Positions 10,999 to 19,810 of a stretch of DNA of 64,000 nucleotides are shown here, one piece after another. Numbering within the stretch: position 1 is the stretch's first letter; each line of letters begins with the position of its first letter. The notes beneath the pieces are model-generated. The model made no database searches. It was given only the letters and a program-made list of their open reading frames with translations, and was not told the DNA's origin. The DNA is taken from assembly GCF_018129085.1 (NCBI RefSeq), contig NZ_JAAGBB010000033.1, forward strand, positions 1 to 64,000, in the 5' to 3' direction. The position numbers and the translations under genes were made by a program. The DNA comes from Plastoroseomonas hellenica (GTDB lineage: Bacteria; Pseudomonadota; Alphaproteobacteria; Acetobacterales; Acetobacteraceae).

Positions 10999-12126
10999 TC
11001 AGCGTGCGTAGCGGTGGGGTTGGAAGGGCATGGCGGCGACGCGGCAGGGCAGCGCCTTGCCGCGCACCAGGATCTCGAGGGCGGTGCCATCGGCGGCGTA
11101 GTCGCTGATGACATAGCCCATGGCGACCGGGGCGTTGACGGACGGGCCGAAGCCGCCGGAGGTCACCTCGCCCACCGGCACGCCATCCGCCGCCTGGATC
11201 ACGCTATGGGCGCGGGCCGGCTGGCGGCCTTCGGGGCGGAGCCCCACGCGGAGGCGCTTCGGCCCATTGGCGAGCGCATCGCGCACCACGGCGGCGCCGG
11301 CGAAATTCCATTCCGTGCGGCGGCGCTTGCCGATGCTCCAGACGAGGCCGGCTTCGACCGGGTTGGTGGTGGCGTCGATGTCGTTGCCGTGCAGGCAGAG
11401 CCCGGCCTCCAGCCGCAGCGAGTCGCGCGCGCCGAGCCCGGCCGGCAGCACGCCGTCGAGCTTCAGCAGGGCGCGCGCCACCTCCTCCGCCCGTTCGCCG
11501 GGGATCGAGATCTCGACCCCGTCCTCGCCGGTGTAGCCGGAGCGGCTGATGATGGCGTGCACGCCGAACAGCGTCGTCTCGGCGACGCCCATGAAGGTGA
11601 GCGCCGCGACGCCGGGCGCGTGGTCCGCGATGGCGGCGACGGCTTCCGGCCCCTGCAGCGCGAGGAGCGCGCGATCTTCCCGCCGCTGCAGGCGGAGGCC
11701 CGGCGGCAGATGCGCCGCGATGCGATCGAAATCGGCGTCCTTGTTGGCGGCATTGACGATCAGGAACAGCCGGTCGGTGCCTTCCGGCGTCGGCAGGTTC
11801 GTCACCATGAAGTCGTCGAGGATGCCGCCGGCATCGCCGGTCAGCAGGGCGTAGCGCTGGCGGTGCGGCTTCAGCCCCAGCACATCGGCCGGCGTCAGCG
11901 CCTCCATCGCCGCGGCGCCGCCCACCCCCATCAGCTCCGCCTGGCCCATATGGGAGACGTCGAAGAGCGCGGCGCGGGCGCGGCAATGCAGGTGCTCGGC
12001 CATGATGCCGGCCGGGTACTGCACGGGCATGGCATAGCCCGCGAAGGGCACCATGCGGCCGCCGAGCTCGCGGTGCAGGTCGGCCAGCGGCGTTTCGCGC
12101 AGGACAGGAGTCTCTTGATCGGCCAC
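10999..12126 (-). CDS. gcvT: Aminomethyltransferase (glycine cleavage T protein)
   Basis: This 375-residue enzyme moves the methylene group to tetrahydrofolate and releases ammonia. Landmarks are LHRELGGRMVPFAGYAMPVQY, FDVSHMGQ, SRSGYTGEDGVEI and EAGLCLHGNDID, the last including the folate-site aspartate. GTG start with GGAGGAA (12129-12135) at 2-8 bases. It is the first gene of the operon, with the tandem glycine riboswitch just upstream. There is no L protein (lpd) gene in the window; the shared dihydrolipoyl dehydrogenase is usually elsewhere. Confidence 0.96.
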   Translation of the reverse strand: MADQETPVLRETPLADLHRELGGRMVPFAGYAMPVQYPAGIMAEHLHCRARAALFDVSHMGQAELMGVGGAAAMEALTPADVLGLKPHRQRYALLTGDAGGILDDFMVTNLPTPEGTDRLFLIVNAANKDADFDRIAAHLPPGLRLQRREDRALLALQGPEAVAAIADHAPGVAALTFMGVAETTLFGVHAIISRSGYTGEDGVEISIPGERAEEVARALLKLDGVLPAGLGARDSLRLEAGLCLHGNDIDATTNPVEAGLVWSIGKRRRTEWNFAGAAVVRDALANGPKRLRVGLRPEGRQPARAHSVIQAADGVPVGEVTSGGFGPSVNAPVAMGYVISDYAADGTALEILVRGKALPCRVAAMPFQPHRYAR

Positions 12127-12171
12127 GGTTCCTCCGGCCGCGCGCAGCGGCGGTGGGGGTTTCAGTCCGTG

Positions 12172-12396
12172 GCCCCCCTCTGTCCTGTGACCTGAGAGAT
12201 TCGGCGGCTGCCTTGGCCGGGGCCGTATTCCCGGGGGCGGCGACGCCTTACTCCTTCGGTGCCGGCGCCGATCCTGCGCCGATCTTTCCAGAGGTCCCTT
12301 CCCCGCGCGGCCCATTTTGCCTGAGCGTTTCCGGGGGCCGGTTGCGCCTTCGGCGGCGGCGCCCTTCCCCGACGGGGCTGCACCGCTCTCTCCCGC
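12172..12396 (-). promoter_or_regulatory. Tandem glycine riboswitch (two aptamers)
   Basis: Read on the minus strand, the leader begins GCGGGAGAGAGCGG and carries GCCGAAGGCGCAACCGG and ACGCTCAGGCAAAATGG, then GGACCTCTGGAAAG: one complete aptamer. A second follows, with GGCACCGAAGGAGTAAGGC, ATCTCTCAGGTCACAGGACA and GAGGGGG. These are the conserved core elements of glycine aptamers, in the usual two-in-a-row arrangement. The leader ends about 45 bases before the gcvT start, whose ribosome binding site could be the expression platform. The normal output is activation of gcv genes when glycine is high. Confidence 0.9.
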
Positions 12397-12460
12397 GCAG
12401 GATCAGCGGGACCTGCTAGATGCCCGAGACCCGCCGCAGGCGCAACCTATTCGGAGGCCC

Positions 12461-12608
12461 AGGTGCCGGCGGCCGCATCCGCGGCCTTGGCTAACGCGCT
12501 GCCGGGTGTGCGCCCGGCGCGGCTGATGGTCCGCGCGCGGGGCCGCATTCGCGGCCCCGGAGCATCGGCTTCGCCTCGCTCCGCAGAGACCAGTAGCGGC
12601 CTGGGCCG
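12461..12608 (+). repeat. Dispersed intergenic repeat, copy 1 (plus orientation)
   Basis: This is one of five related copies in the window. In order it has a GC-rich GCCGGCGGCCGCATCCGCGG segment, a CTTGGCT-like box, GCGCGGCTGATGGT, a near-perfect palindrome GGGGCCGCATTCGCGGCCCC, then GGAGCATCGGCTTCGCCTCG and a GCGGCCTGGGCCG tail. It sits 3' of the leftward lipoprotein gene and upstream of the gcv leader. Copies 3 and 4 are in the same orientation, and copies 2 and 5 are inverted. Confidence 0.8.
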
Positions 12609-12636
12609 TGGGGGGAACGGCGGCTTCGCTACCTGA

Positions 12637-13170
12637 TCAGCGGGCTCCCCGGCGCCGGTTGTAGGCCAGTTCCTCCGGCGTCAGCCGGAAGGAGATGCGC
12701 ACGTTGAAATTCGCGGCATTCCGCCCGTCGCTGTTCGGGATCGTCAGCCGCACCCGTTCGCCGGGCACGTTCCCGCGCGAGACATTGGCCGGGAAAACGG
12801 CACGGGCGGTGTAATCCGCCTGATCGAGGATGCGCGTGTCCTCGGCATCGCTGACCGCCACGAACCAGGGCAGATCGGCTGGCACGCCGCCGCTGGCCGG
12901 GCCGCGCTCCACCTCGAAGCGGGGCGTGATATCGACCGCGACGTTGCGGCCCCGGTCGGTGAAGTCGCAGCGCGCATCGAAGCCCGTGATACGCGCGTCA
13001 TAGGACATGACCGACAGGTCCTGCCCGGCGCCGGGGCGGAAGCGGGTCAGGTCCGCCCCCTCCCGCAGCAGGGTGATTCGCGGGCATGGCGCCTGCCGTG
13101 GCGTCTCGGAGGAGCCGCAGGCCGCCAGCAGCGCGGCACCCGCCAGCGCCAGACCCATCACGAACCGCAT
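12637..13170 (-). CDS. Outer-membrane-type lipoprotein, function unknown
   Basis: This 177-residue protein has a lipoprotein signal ([18 protein letters not shown]) with a clear LAAC lipobox, so it should be lipidated on the cysteine and anchored in an envelope membrane. The mature part is beta-rich and contains [19 protein letters not shown] and [18 protein letters not shown] recognise it only as a conserved alphaproteobacterial lipoprotein of unknown role. The second of two close ATGs (13170) is chosen because GGGAG lies 6 bases before it. It is divergent from ispH across 85 bases. Confidence 0.75.
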   Translation of the reverse strand: MRFVMGLALAGAALLAACGSSETPRQAPCPRITLLREGADLTRFRPGAGQDLSVMSYDARITGFDARCDFTDRGRNVAVDITPRFEVERGPASGGVPADLPWFVAVSDAEDTRILDQADYTARAVFPANVSRGNVPGERVRLTIPNSDGRNAANFNVRISFRLTPEELAYNRRRGAR

Positions 13171-13255
13171 CAGCATCTCCCTCTTTGCCCATGCGGGCGC
13201 CATCTCTACTGTGCCGGCCGACGCGGCCTGCCGGCAAGCCGTGCCCCCAGGACCC

Positions 13256-14221
13256 ATGCTCAAAACGATGACCGTTCCGAAACCCAGGCTAACCGCGCTC
13301 CTCGCCGGCCCACGCGGCTTCTGCGCCGGAGTGGACCGCGCGATCAAGATCGTCGAGGAGGCGCTGAAGTGCCACGGCGCCCCTGTCTATGTCCGGCATG
13401 AGATCGTGCACAACCGCTTCGTGGTGGAAGGCCTGAAGCGGCAGGGAGCCGTCTTCGTCGAAGACCTCTCCGACATCCCCGATGACGGCCAGCCGGTCGT
13501 CTTCTCGGCCCATGGCGTGCCGAAATCGGTGCCGGCCGAGGCGCAGGCGCGGCAGATGTTCTTCCTCGACGCCACCTGCCCGCTGGTCAGCAAGGTGCAT
13601 CGCCAGGCCGAGATCCACCACAAGGCCGGGCAGCACCTGCTGCTGATCGGCCACAAGGGGCATCCGGAAGTGGTCGGCACCATGGGGCAACTGCCGCCCG
13701 GCAGCATCACCCTGGTCGAATCGGTGGAGGATGCGGAGACGATCGCGGTCCCGGAAGGGGTGAAGCTTGCCTACACCACCCAGACCACGCTTTCGGTCGA
13801 TGACACCGCCGAAATCATCGCTGCCCTGCGCGCCCGCTTCCCCGCGATGGAGGAGCCGCTGAAGGAGAGCATCTGCTACGCCACCACCAACCGCCAGGCG
13901 GCGGTGAAGGCGATCGCGGAGCGGGCGGAGCTGGTCGTGGTGGTCGGCGCGCCCAACTCCTCCAACAGCGTCCGGCTGCGGGAAGTCGCGGCGCGTGCCG
14001 GCGCCCGGCAGGCGGTGATGGTGCAGCGGGGTGCGGAGCTTGATCTGGCGCTGCTCGACGGCGTCTCCACCATCGGCATCACCGCCGGCGCCAGCGCGCC
14101 GGAAGTGCTGGTGGAGGAAGTGCTGGCGCGGCTCGCCGAGCGCTTCGACATCGTCACGGAAGAGGTGACCGTCGCCATCGAGGATATCGTCTTCCGCGTG
14201 CCGCGTGTGGCCGCTGAGTAA
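13256..14221 (+). CDS. ispH: 4-hydroxy-3-methylbut-2-enyl diphosphate reductase
   Basis: IspH (LytB) performs the last step of the MEP isoprenoid pathway, reducing HMBPP to IPP and DMAPP with an iron-sulfur cluster. The 321-residue protein has the three cluster cysteines in context: GPRGFCAGV (C23), [11 protein letters not shown] (C108) and [11 protein letters not shown] (C207). The substrate-binding stretches HEIVHN and SAHGVP, and the late NSSNSVRL motif, are present. The ATG at 13256 has AGGA just upstream; an in-frame ATG four codons later is possible. Its stop overlaps the thrB start (TAATG), opening the conserved alphaproteobacterial trio ispH-thrB-rnhA. Confidence 0.95.
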   Translation: MLKTMTVPKPRLTALLAGPRGFCAGVDRAIKIVEEALKCHGAPVYVRHEIVHNRFVVEGLKRQGAVFVEDLSDIPDDGQPVVFSAHGVPKSVPAEAQARQMFFLDATCPLVSKVHRQAEIHHKAGQHLLLIGHKGHPEVVGTMGQLPPGSITLVESVEDAETIAVPEGVKLAYTTQTTLSVDDTAEIIAALRARFPAMEEPLKESICYATTNRQAAVKAIAERAELVVVVGAPNSSNSVRLREVAARAGARQAVMVQRGAELDLALLDGVSTIGITAGASAPEVLVEEVLARLAERFDIVTEEVTVAIEDIVFRVPRVAAE

Positions 14222-15192
14222 TGGCTGTCTATACGGAAGTGACGGACGAGGCGCTACGCGCCTTCCTGTCCGAATACGCGATCGGCGCCCTGGTCGCCTT
14301 CCGCGGCATCGCGGAGGGCGTCGAGAATTCCAATTATGCGCTGAAGACCGATGCCGGGGATTTCATCCTCACGCTCTATGAGCGGCGCGTGGACCCGGAA
14401 GAGCTGCCGTACTTCCTAGGTCTGATGGACCATATGGCGGCGCGTGGCCTGTCCTGCCCGGTGCCGGTGAAGGGCCGCGACGGCCGGGCGCTGCGCGAGC
14501 TCGCGGAGCGTCCTGCCGCGATCTGCACCTTCCTGCCCGGCGTCTGGCCGCGCCGCGTCAGGGTGGAGCATTGCGGGCCGCTCGGCGACGCCCTGGCCGC
14601 GATGCATGACGCGGCGGCGGATTTCCCGATGCGGCGGCCGAACACCCTGGGCCCTGCCGGCTGGGCGCCGCTGCTCGACCGCTGCCGCGGCGGCGCGGAA
14701 CCGGTGCCGGGGTTGGTGGCGGAGCTCGATGCAGCGCTCGCTGGCATTCTCAGCGACTGGCCTTCGGCGCTGCCGCTCGGGCAGATCCATGCCGACCTGT
14801 TTCCGGACAATGTCTTCTTCATGGGCGCGAATGGCGGCCCGCCTGTTGTCTCCGGCCTGATCGACTTCTATTTCGCCTGCACCGACCTGCTCGCCTATGA
14901 CGTCGCGGTCTGCCTCAACGCCTGGTGCTTCGAGCCGGACCTCGCCTTCAATGTCACCAAGGCCCGGGCGCTGCTCGGCGCCTATCGCGCGCGGCGGCCG
15001 CTGACCCAGGCAGAGATCGCGGCGCTGCCGGTGCTCTGCCGCGGGGCTGCGATCCGCTTCGCGCTGACGCGCCTCTTTGACTGGGCGAATACGCCGGCCG
15101 GCGCGCTGGTGACGCGCAAGGACCCGATGGAGTATGTGCGGCGGCTGCGCTTCCATTTGGCCGCGACCGGGCCCGAGGCCTATGGCATCTGA
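14221..15192 (+). CDS. thrB: Homoserine kinase, type II (APH fold)
   Basis: This 323-residue kinase phosphorylates homoserine for threonine synthesis. It belongs to the aminoglycoside phosphotransferase-like type, not the GHMP type. It begins [19 protein letters not shown], and GVENSNYAL is the family nucleotide-loop region. The catalytic loop reads [14 protein letters not shown], and the metal-binding aspartate is in [18 protein letters not shown]. The gene is coupled to ispH and its 3' end overlaps rnhA by 11 bases. Confidence 0.95.
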   Translation: MAVYTEVTDEALRAFLSEYAIGALVAFRGIAEGVENSNYALKTDAGDFILTLYERRVDPEELPYFLGLMDHMAARGLSCPVPVKGRDGRALRELAERPAAICTFLPGVWPRRVRVEHCGPLGDALAAMHDAAADFPMRRPNTLGPAGWAPLLDRCRGGAEPVPGLVAELDAALAGILSDWPSALPLGQIHADLFPDNVFFMGANGGPPVVSGLIDFYFACTDLLAYDVAVCLNAWCFEPDLAFNVTKARALLGAYRARRPLTQAEIAALPVLCRGAAIRFALTRLFDWANTPAGALVTRKDPMEYVRRLRFHLAATGPEAYGI

Positions 15193-15655
15193 CGCCGATA
15201 CCGCGCCCGCACCGGCGGCGGAAAAGCTGGTCGAGATCTGGACCGATGGCGGCAGCAAGCCCAATCCCGGCCCGGGCGGCTGGGCGGCGATCCTGCGCTT
15301 CGGCGATGTGGAGCGGGAGCTCTCCGGCTACGCCGCCGCCACCACCAACAACCGCATGGAGCTGACCGCGGCGATCATGGCGCTGGAGGCGCTGAAGCGC
15401 CCCTGCCGCGTGGTGCTGCACACCGACAGCGAATATGTGCGCAACGGCATCAGCCGCTGGATCAACGGCTGGGTGCGCAACAACTGGCGCAACGCGGCAA
15501 AGGACCCGGTCGCCAACATGGAGCTGTGGCAGCGCCTGTTGGCGGCCGCGAAGCCGCATCAGGTCGAATGGCGCTGGGTGCGCGGCCATGCCGGCGACAT
15601 CATGAACGAACGCGCCGACAAGCTGGCGACGGCAGCGCGGCAGGCGGGCGGGTAG
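15182..15655 (+). CDS. rnhA: Ribonuclease HI
   Basis: This enzyme degrades the RNA strand of RNA-DNA hybrids during replication. The 157-residue protein has all four metal-binding residues: D22 in [11 protein letters not shown]60 in [14 protein letters not shown]82 in HTDSEYV and D146 in MNERADKLA, with the helper histidine H136 in RGHAGD. An extra alanine- and proline-rich N-terminus of about 15 residues precedes the core. The ATG lies inside the thrB 3' end, and a strong terminator follows the stop by 35 bases. Confidence 0.96.
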   Translation: MASDADTAPAPAAEKLVEIWTDGGSKPNPGPGGWAAILRFGDVERELSGYAAATTNNRMELTAAIMALEALKRPCRVVLHTDSEYVRNGISRWINGWVRNNWRNAAKDPVANMELWQRLLAAAKPHQVEWRWVRGHAGDIMNERADKLATAARQAGG

Positions 15656-15690
15656 CGCAGACTTCGGTCGGCGCGCTCACAATGGAAGAG

Positions 15691-15718
15691 GGGCGGATCC
15701 GCCCGGATCCGCCCTTTT
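15691..15718. terminator. Terminator after rnhA
   Basis: The perfect 10-bp arms GGGCGGATCC and GGATCCGCCC enclose GCCC and are followed by TTTT. The hairpin lies between convergent genes and could work for both, though the T run favours the plus strand. Confidence 0.85.
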
Positions 15719-15737
15719 CAGCCTCTGAAAGCGCCAG

Positions 15738-15935
15738 TCACTCGCCGGGGTCGGTGTTGTACTGCTGGTTCTGCTGCTTGATGAAGGACTCGTCCGAGTT
15801 CCCCCCAAGCATCGTGGTCGACGACGACGATGTCCCCCGAGTCCGAGCATCCTCGCCGACGAAGGCTGCCATCGCCGTACCCGCCACGCTCAGGGTCGAT
15901 GCGGCCAGCACGGCCGCGATCAGAAAACGCTTCAT
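15738..15935 (-). CDS. Small secreted protein, unknown function
   Basis: A 65-residue precursor. Residues 1-23 form a standard signal peptide (MKRFLIAAVLAASTLSVAGTAMA) with an AMA cleavage motif. The remaining ~42 residues are polar and low in complexity: a Ser/Thr run (TSSSSTTML), then SDESFIKQQNQQYN and an acidic tail. AAAGGA lies 8 bases before the ATG. I do not recognise a family. The composition (Q, S, N-rich) is unlike its neighbours and suggests an unstructured periplasmic peptide. Confidence 0.6.
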   Translation of the reverse strand: MKRFLIAAVLAASTLSVAGTAMAAFVGEDARTRGTSSSSTTMLGGNSDESFIKQQNQQYNTDPGE

Positions 15936-16400
15936 GAGACGCATCCTTTCAATCGGCGCCGCCCATTCGGGCCGGTCACCAGGGCGACCATTCAGCAAAG
16001 TCGAGCTCAAAACCCTGTCCTGGTGCCGCCCCTGCGGGATTTATCAGGCATCAGGTCAAAACCGTCAGTATGCGAGAAGATGATCGCCAGATTACTTCCA
16101 GGTTAACACTGCACAGACCTAATCGCCTACTGAACGGCACCAAACTTCACCAATGGCCAACTCGCCGCAGGCGCCGATCGCCTTCGGCTCATCATTGATA
16201 TGGCGCCGCCGGGACGCCAGCGCAAATCAGCGCAGACATACACCAATTGCATGATCACATCGCCTTGCATGCTATTGTACTGAACCGATCAGTCCAGTTT
16301 TGACGAACGCCCCGAGGCAGACACTGTTCGGGCGGGCGCGAGTGCCCGGAAGTCGCCATGGCCCCGCTTGGGAGGCCCGCGTCCCGGAATGCACCCGCGT
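15936..16400. other. 465-bp gene-poor stretch, AT-richer than its surroundings
   Basis: No convincing gene is present on either strand. The first ~60 bases hold the leader of the small secreted gene. From about 16050 to 16320 the base composition is clearly less GC-rich than the rest of the window, as expected for promoter DNA or for foreign or decayed DNA. TTGCATG occurs twice (16247 and 16265), and an operator-like palindrome lies at 16279-16293. It looks like a regulatory region whose gene has been lost. Confidence 0.5.
16279..16293. promoter_or_regulatory. Operator-like palindrome without an adjacent regulator
   Basis: ACTGA and TCAGT arms flank ACCGA in the sequence ACTGAACCGATCAGT, preceded by a possible -10, TATTGT (16273-16278). 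The shape is typical of TetR-family sites, but no TetR gene is next to it. Confidence 0.35.
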
Positions 16401-17744
16401 TCAGGCGAGGATGGCGCCCGGCAACCGCGTCCCGCGCCGGATCGCCTGGAACAAGGCGGCCGCACCCGCCTCGCCGAGCACTGGGGCCACCAGCTCATGG
16501 AACTTCGCATCCAGCTCCGGATCCGTCAGCGGATCCTCTGGGTCGCCCTTACGCGTCGGCTGCTCGTGGTCGAAGACCCGGCCATCCCGCAGCTCGAGGC
16601 GGATGCGCGCAGCGCGCCGGCCGGGATAGGCATCCGCGAGATCCGGCGCCAGGCTGACCGATACCTTCGCCATGAAGGCGCGCAGCAGCGGATCCGCCAG
16701 GCGCGCGGGCGCGAAGGCATCCAGGCGCACGGCGCCATGGTGCAGCAGGGCGGCGACGCAGAACTGCGTGCTGAAGCGCGCTTCCTGTTCGGTTGCCACC
16801 GCTGGCCGATCGCACATCTCCACCGTGGCGCGATAGCCGGCGATGTGGATGCGCGAGACTTCCTCCGGCAGGAAGGGATGCCGCGCGCGCAGAGCGAGCA
16901 GCCCGTCGAGCGCCGGGAAGATATGCCCGCAGCAGCCGTGATTCTTGAAGGTGATCGCCCCAATCACGAAGCGCTCGCCGAGGTCCTGCAACGCCTGCTC
17001 CCAGCGCCCGGTGCCGTCGCTGGTCGCCGCGGCGAAGCCGACCGGGCCGTGCAGGACGTCCGGCGCCCCCGTCACCCCGCCCGCCGCCGCGCGCGCGGCG
17101 AGGATTCCGGCCTCGGCGGCATGGCCGGGATGCATCGGCTTGCTCATCCCCTCGCCGCGGAAGGCCTGCTGCAGCCCGCCCGCCATGGTCGAAGCCAGGG
17201 CGATGGCATGCGCGATGCGCTCGGCCCCGCAACCCAGCAACAGGGCTGCGGCGGCGGCGGCGCCGATGGTGCCGACGGTCGCGGTGGTGTGCCAGAAACG
17301 GTAATGGCTGGGCTGTATGGCGAGCGCGACGCGCCCGCCGACCTCGTACCCCGCCGCCATCGCGCGCAGCAGCGCATCCATGCTGGCCCCTGAGGCCTGC
17401 GCGACAGCGAGCGCGGCAGCAATGGTCGGGCTGCCGGGATGCAGGCCGGAATCGCGGTGGATGTCGTCGAACTCCACCGTATGGCTGGCGATCGCATTCA
17501 GCAGGGCGGCGTGGCGTGGCGATCCCAGCCCGCCATCGACATAGCAGACCGCCCGGCCATCGCCCCGTTCATCGGCCAGGGCTCCGGCCAGGAGGGTCGC
17601 CGGGGCAAGCCGCGCCCCAGGCAGCATGGCCGCGAACCAATCCAGCAACGCCCGGCGCGCATGGTGTTCCAGCCCTTCGGGTCAGGGCCTCTCCCGCCAG
17701 CCCGCCGCATGCACTGCCAGGGCATGCAGCGGATTGCCGGTCAC
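16401..17744 (-). pseudogene. MmgE/PrpD family protein interrupted by an in-frame TGA
   Basis: MmgE/PrpD proteins include 2-methylcitrate and other 2-hydroxyacid dehydratases. From the GTG at 17744 the reading frame runs MTGNPLHALAVHAAGWRERP, then meets TGA (17684-17682), and continues without a shift as PEGLEHHARRALLDWFAAML and the rest of a complete family protein. Landmarks include HTVEFDDIHRDSGLHPGSP, GMSKPMHPGHAAEAG and FKNHGCCGHIFPALDG. Both sides of the TGA match the family N-terminus, so the codon interrupts the gene at position 21. The GTG overlaps the upstream acyl-CoA synthetase stop (GTGA), which supports this as the true start. A shorter protein of 415 residues could begin at TTG 17648. 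Alternatives are a sequencing error or readthrough. Confidence 0.75.
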
Positions 17745-19810
17745 CGCAGCACCGCAAGGCCGTCGACGGCCCGCGCGCCCTGCCCTTCGGGCAGGACGAA
17801 GAGCGGATTGATCTCCGCCTCGAGCAGGCGGTCCCCGGCGGCACCGGCCATGGCGGCGAAGGCCATCACGGCATCGACGAGGGCATCGATGTCCGCGGGC
17901 GGGGCGCCACGATAGCCGCGCAGCAGGCGCGCCGCCTTCAGCTCATCCACCATAGCCTCGGCATCATCGCGGGCGATCGGTAGCAGGCGCAGCGTCGTGT
18001 CCTGGAACAGCTCCGCCGCCACGCCGCCGGCGCCGAGCAGGATCACCGGGCCGAGCTGCGGGTCGCGGTGGAAGCCGAGGATCATCTCCACGCCGCCGCG
18101 GATGCGCTCCTGGACCAGGAAGCCTTCCGGCACCGGCGCACCGGCGCGGCGCAGGCTTTCCAGCATCGCGCTGCAGGCGTCCGGCACCTGCGCCGCGGTG
18201 AGTCCCACCCTGACGCCGCCGATGTCGCTCTTGTGCGCGATGGCGCGGGACAGGATCTTCAGCACCACCTCGCCGCCGAGCCGCGCCGCCGCCGCCGCGG
18301 CCTCGGCCTCGTCGGCGGCCGCATGCTCCCGCGTGACCGGGACGCCGAAGCGGGCGAAGAGCGCCTTGCTCTCGGCCTCGTTCAGATTGCCGGACGGCAG
18401 GCCGGCCAGCACGCCCTCATCGGCGGGTGTCTCGGCCGGCACCGGCGGCACGGCGGGCCGACGGAGCGCGCGCAACAGAGTCGCGCAGCTCTCCGGCGTC
18501 GCGAAGGCCGGGATGCCTTTCTCGTTCAGGAGCCGCACCAGGTGGGGCGCATGCGGGCTGACATAGGCGAGCACCGGCTTCTCGCTGCGGCCCTGGCATT
18601 CGACGATGGCACCCGCGACGATGTCCGGCCGCGCCAGCGCGGAGGAGCCGATCACCACGACCACGGCGTCGTAGCCCGGGCTTTCCAGCAGCGCGGTGAT
18701 GGCGCCGCGGAACAGCTCCGGTTGCAGCCCGGCCAAGGTCACATCCACGGGGTTGCGGCCGATCGCCGCCTGATCCTCGTTCAGCAGCGTCGCCAGCCGC
18801 TCCGTCGTCGCGTCGTCGGGCGGCGGCACCTCGATCCCGCCGAGGCCGCAATTGTCGGCCAGCAGCGTGCCCGCGCCGCCGGTCGAGGTCAGGATCGCGA
18901 CGCGCCCGCCCGCCATCCGCCGTCCCGTCACCAGCGCCGCGGGGATGTCGAGCAGGTCGGTGAAGCTTTCGGCGCGGATCACGCCGAGCTGGCGGAACAT
19001 GGCGTCGTAGACGCGATCGGCACCCGCCAGCGCGCCGGTATGCGAGGTGGCCGAGCGCGCGCCCGATTCCGAGCGGCCGACCTTGTAGATCACGATCGGC
19101 TTGCCGAGTGCCGCGGCGCGGCGCGCGGCGCGCTTGAACGCCTCCGGCCGCCGCAGCCCTTCCATGTAGACGGCGATGACGTCGGTTGCCGCGTCGTCGA
19201 TCAAGTGCTCGATGAGGTCGGTGCTGTCGAGATCCGCTTCGTTGCCGGTGGAGACCAGCTTGGCGAAGCCGATGCCGCGATCGGCGGCGCGGGAGAGCAG
19301 GGAGCCGAGGATGCCGCCGCTCTGCGACACGACGGAGATGCGCCCGGCCGGAAGCTCGCCCACCTCCAGCGCGCCGGTGGCGGAGAGCATGATGCCGTCG
19401 GTGAGGTTCACGAGCCCGATGGTGTTCGGACCGAGCAGGCGCATGTTGCCCGCCGCGGCCTTCAGCGCCTGCTGGCGGCGGCCGCCCTCCTCATTCGCTT
19501 CACCATAGCCGCTTGCCAGCACGATTGCGGCCCGACAGCCGCGCGCCGCGAGGTCGCGCACCGCCGCCTCGGCCCGGTCGGGGCCGAGCAGCACGATGGC
19601 GGCATCCGGCGCCCCCGGCAGCGCGGCGACATCCGGGTAGCAGCGCAGCCCGGCGATGGTCTCCGCGCGCGGATTGACCGGCCAGATCTCCCCCTCGAAG
19701 CCATGCTTCTGCAGATAGGCGACGGGACGCCCGGTCATCTTGCCGGCATCGGCGGAGGCGCCGACGACGGCGACGCTGCGCGGACGCAGCAGGGCGCCGA
19801 CCGCGTTCAT
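17741..19810 (-). CDS. Acyl-CoA synthetase (ADP/NDP-forming), fused alpha-beta
   Basis: This 689-residue protein converts an organic acid, CoA and ATP into an acyl-CoA. The N-terminal CoA-binding domain starts RPRSVAVVGASADAGKMTGRP, and the succinyl-CoA-ligase-like domains follow (VSQSGGILGSLLSRAADRG). The phosphohistidine region reads ATSHTGALAG. The C-terminal ATP-grasp domain includes VVLKILSRAIAHKSDIGGVR and ends AEINPLFVLPEGQGARAVD. The acid substrate is unknown. It overlaps the crotonase gene upstream (ATGA) and the MmgE/PrpD frame downstream (GTGA), so it is in the middle of a coupled catabolic operon. Confidence 0.9.
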   Translation of the reverse strand: MNAVGALLRPRSVAVVGASADAGKMTGRPVAYLQKHGFEGEIWPVNPRAETIAGLRCYPDVAALPGAPDAAIVLLGPDRAEAAVRDLAARGCRAAIVLASGYGEANEEGGRRQQALKAAAGNMRLLGPNTIGLVNLTDGIMLSATGALEVGELPAGRISVVSQSGGILGSLLSRAADRGIGFAKLVSTGNEADLDSTDLIEHLIDDAATDVIAVYMEGLRRPEAFKRAARRAAALGKPIVIYKVGRSESGARSATSHTGALAGADRVYDAMFRQLGVIRAESFTDLLDIPAALVTGRRMAGGRVAILTSTGGAGTLLADNCGLGGIEVPPPDDATTERLATLLNEDQAAIGRNPVDVTLAGLQPELFRGAITALLESPGYDAVVVVIGSSALARPDIVAGAIVECQGRSEKPVLAYVSPHAPHLVRLLNEKGIPAFATPESCATLLRALRRPAVPPVPAETPADEGVLAGLPSGNLNEAESKALFARFGVPVTREHAAADEAEAAAAAARLGGEVVLKILSRAIAHKSDIGGVRVGLTAAQVPDACSAMLESLRRAGAPVPEGFLVQERIRGGVEMILGFHRDPQLGPVILLGAGGVAAELFQDTTLRLLPIARDDAEAMVDELKAARLLRGYRGAPPADIDALVDAVMAFAAMAGAAGDRLLEAEINPLFVLPEGQGARAVDGLAVLR

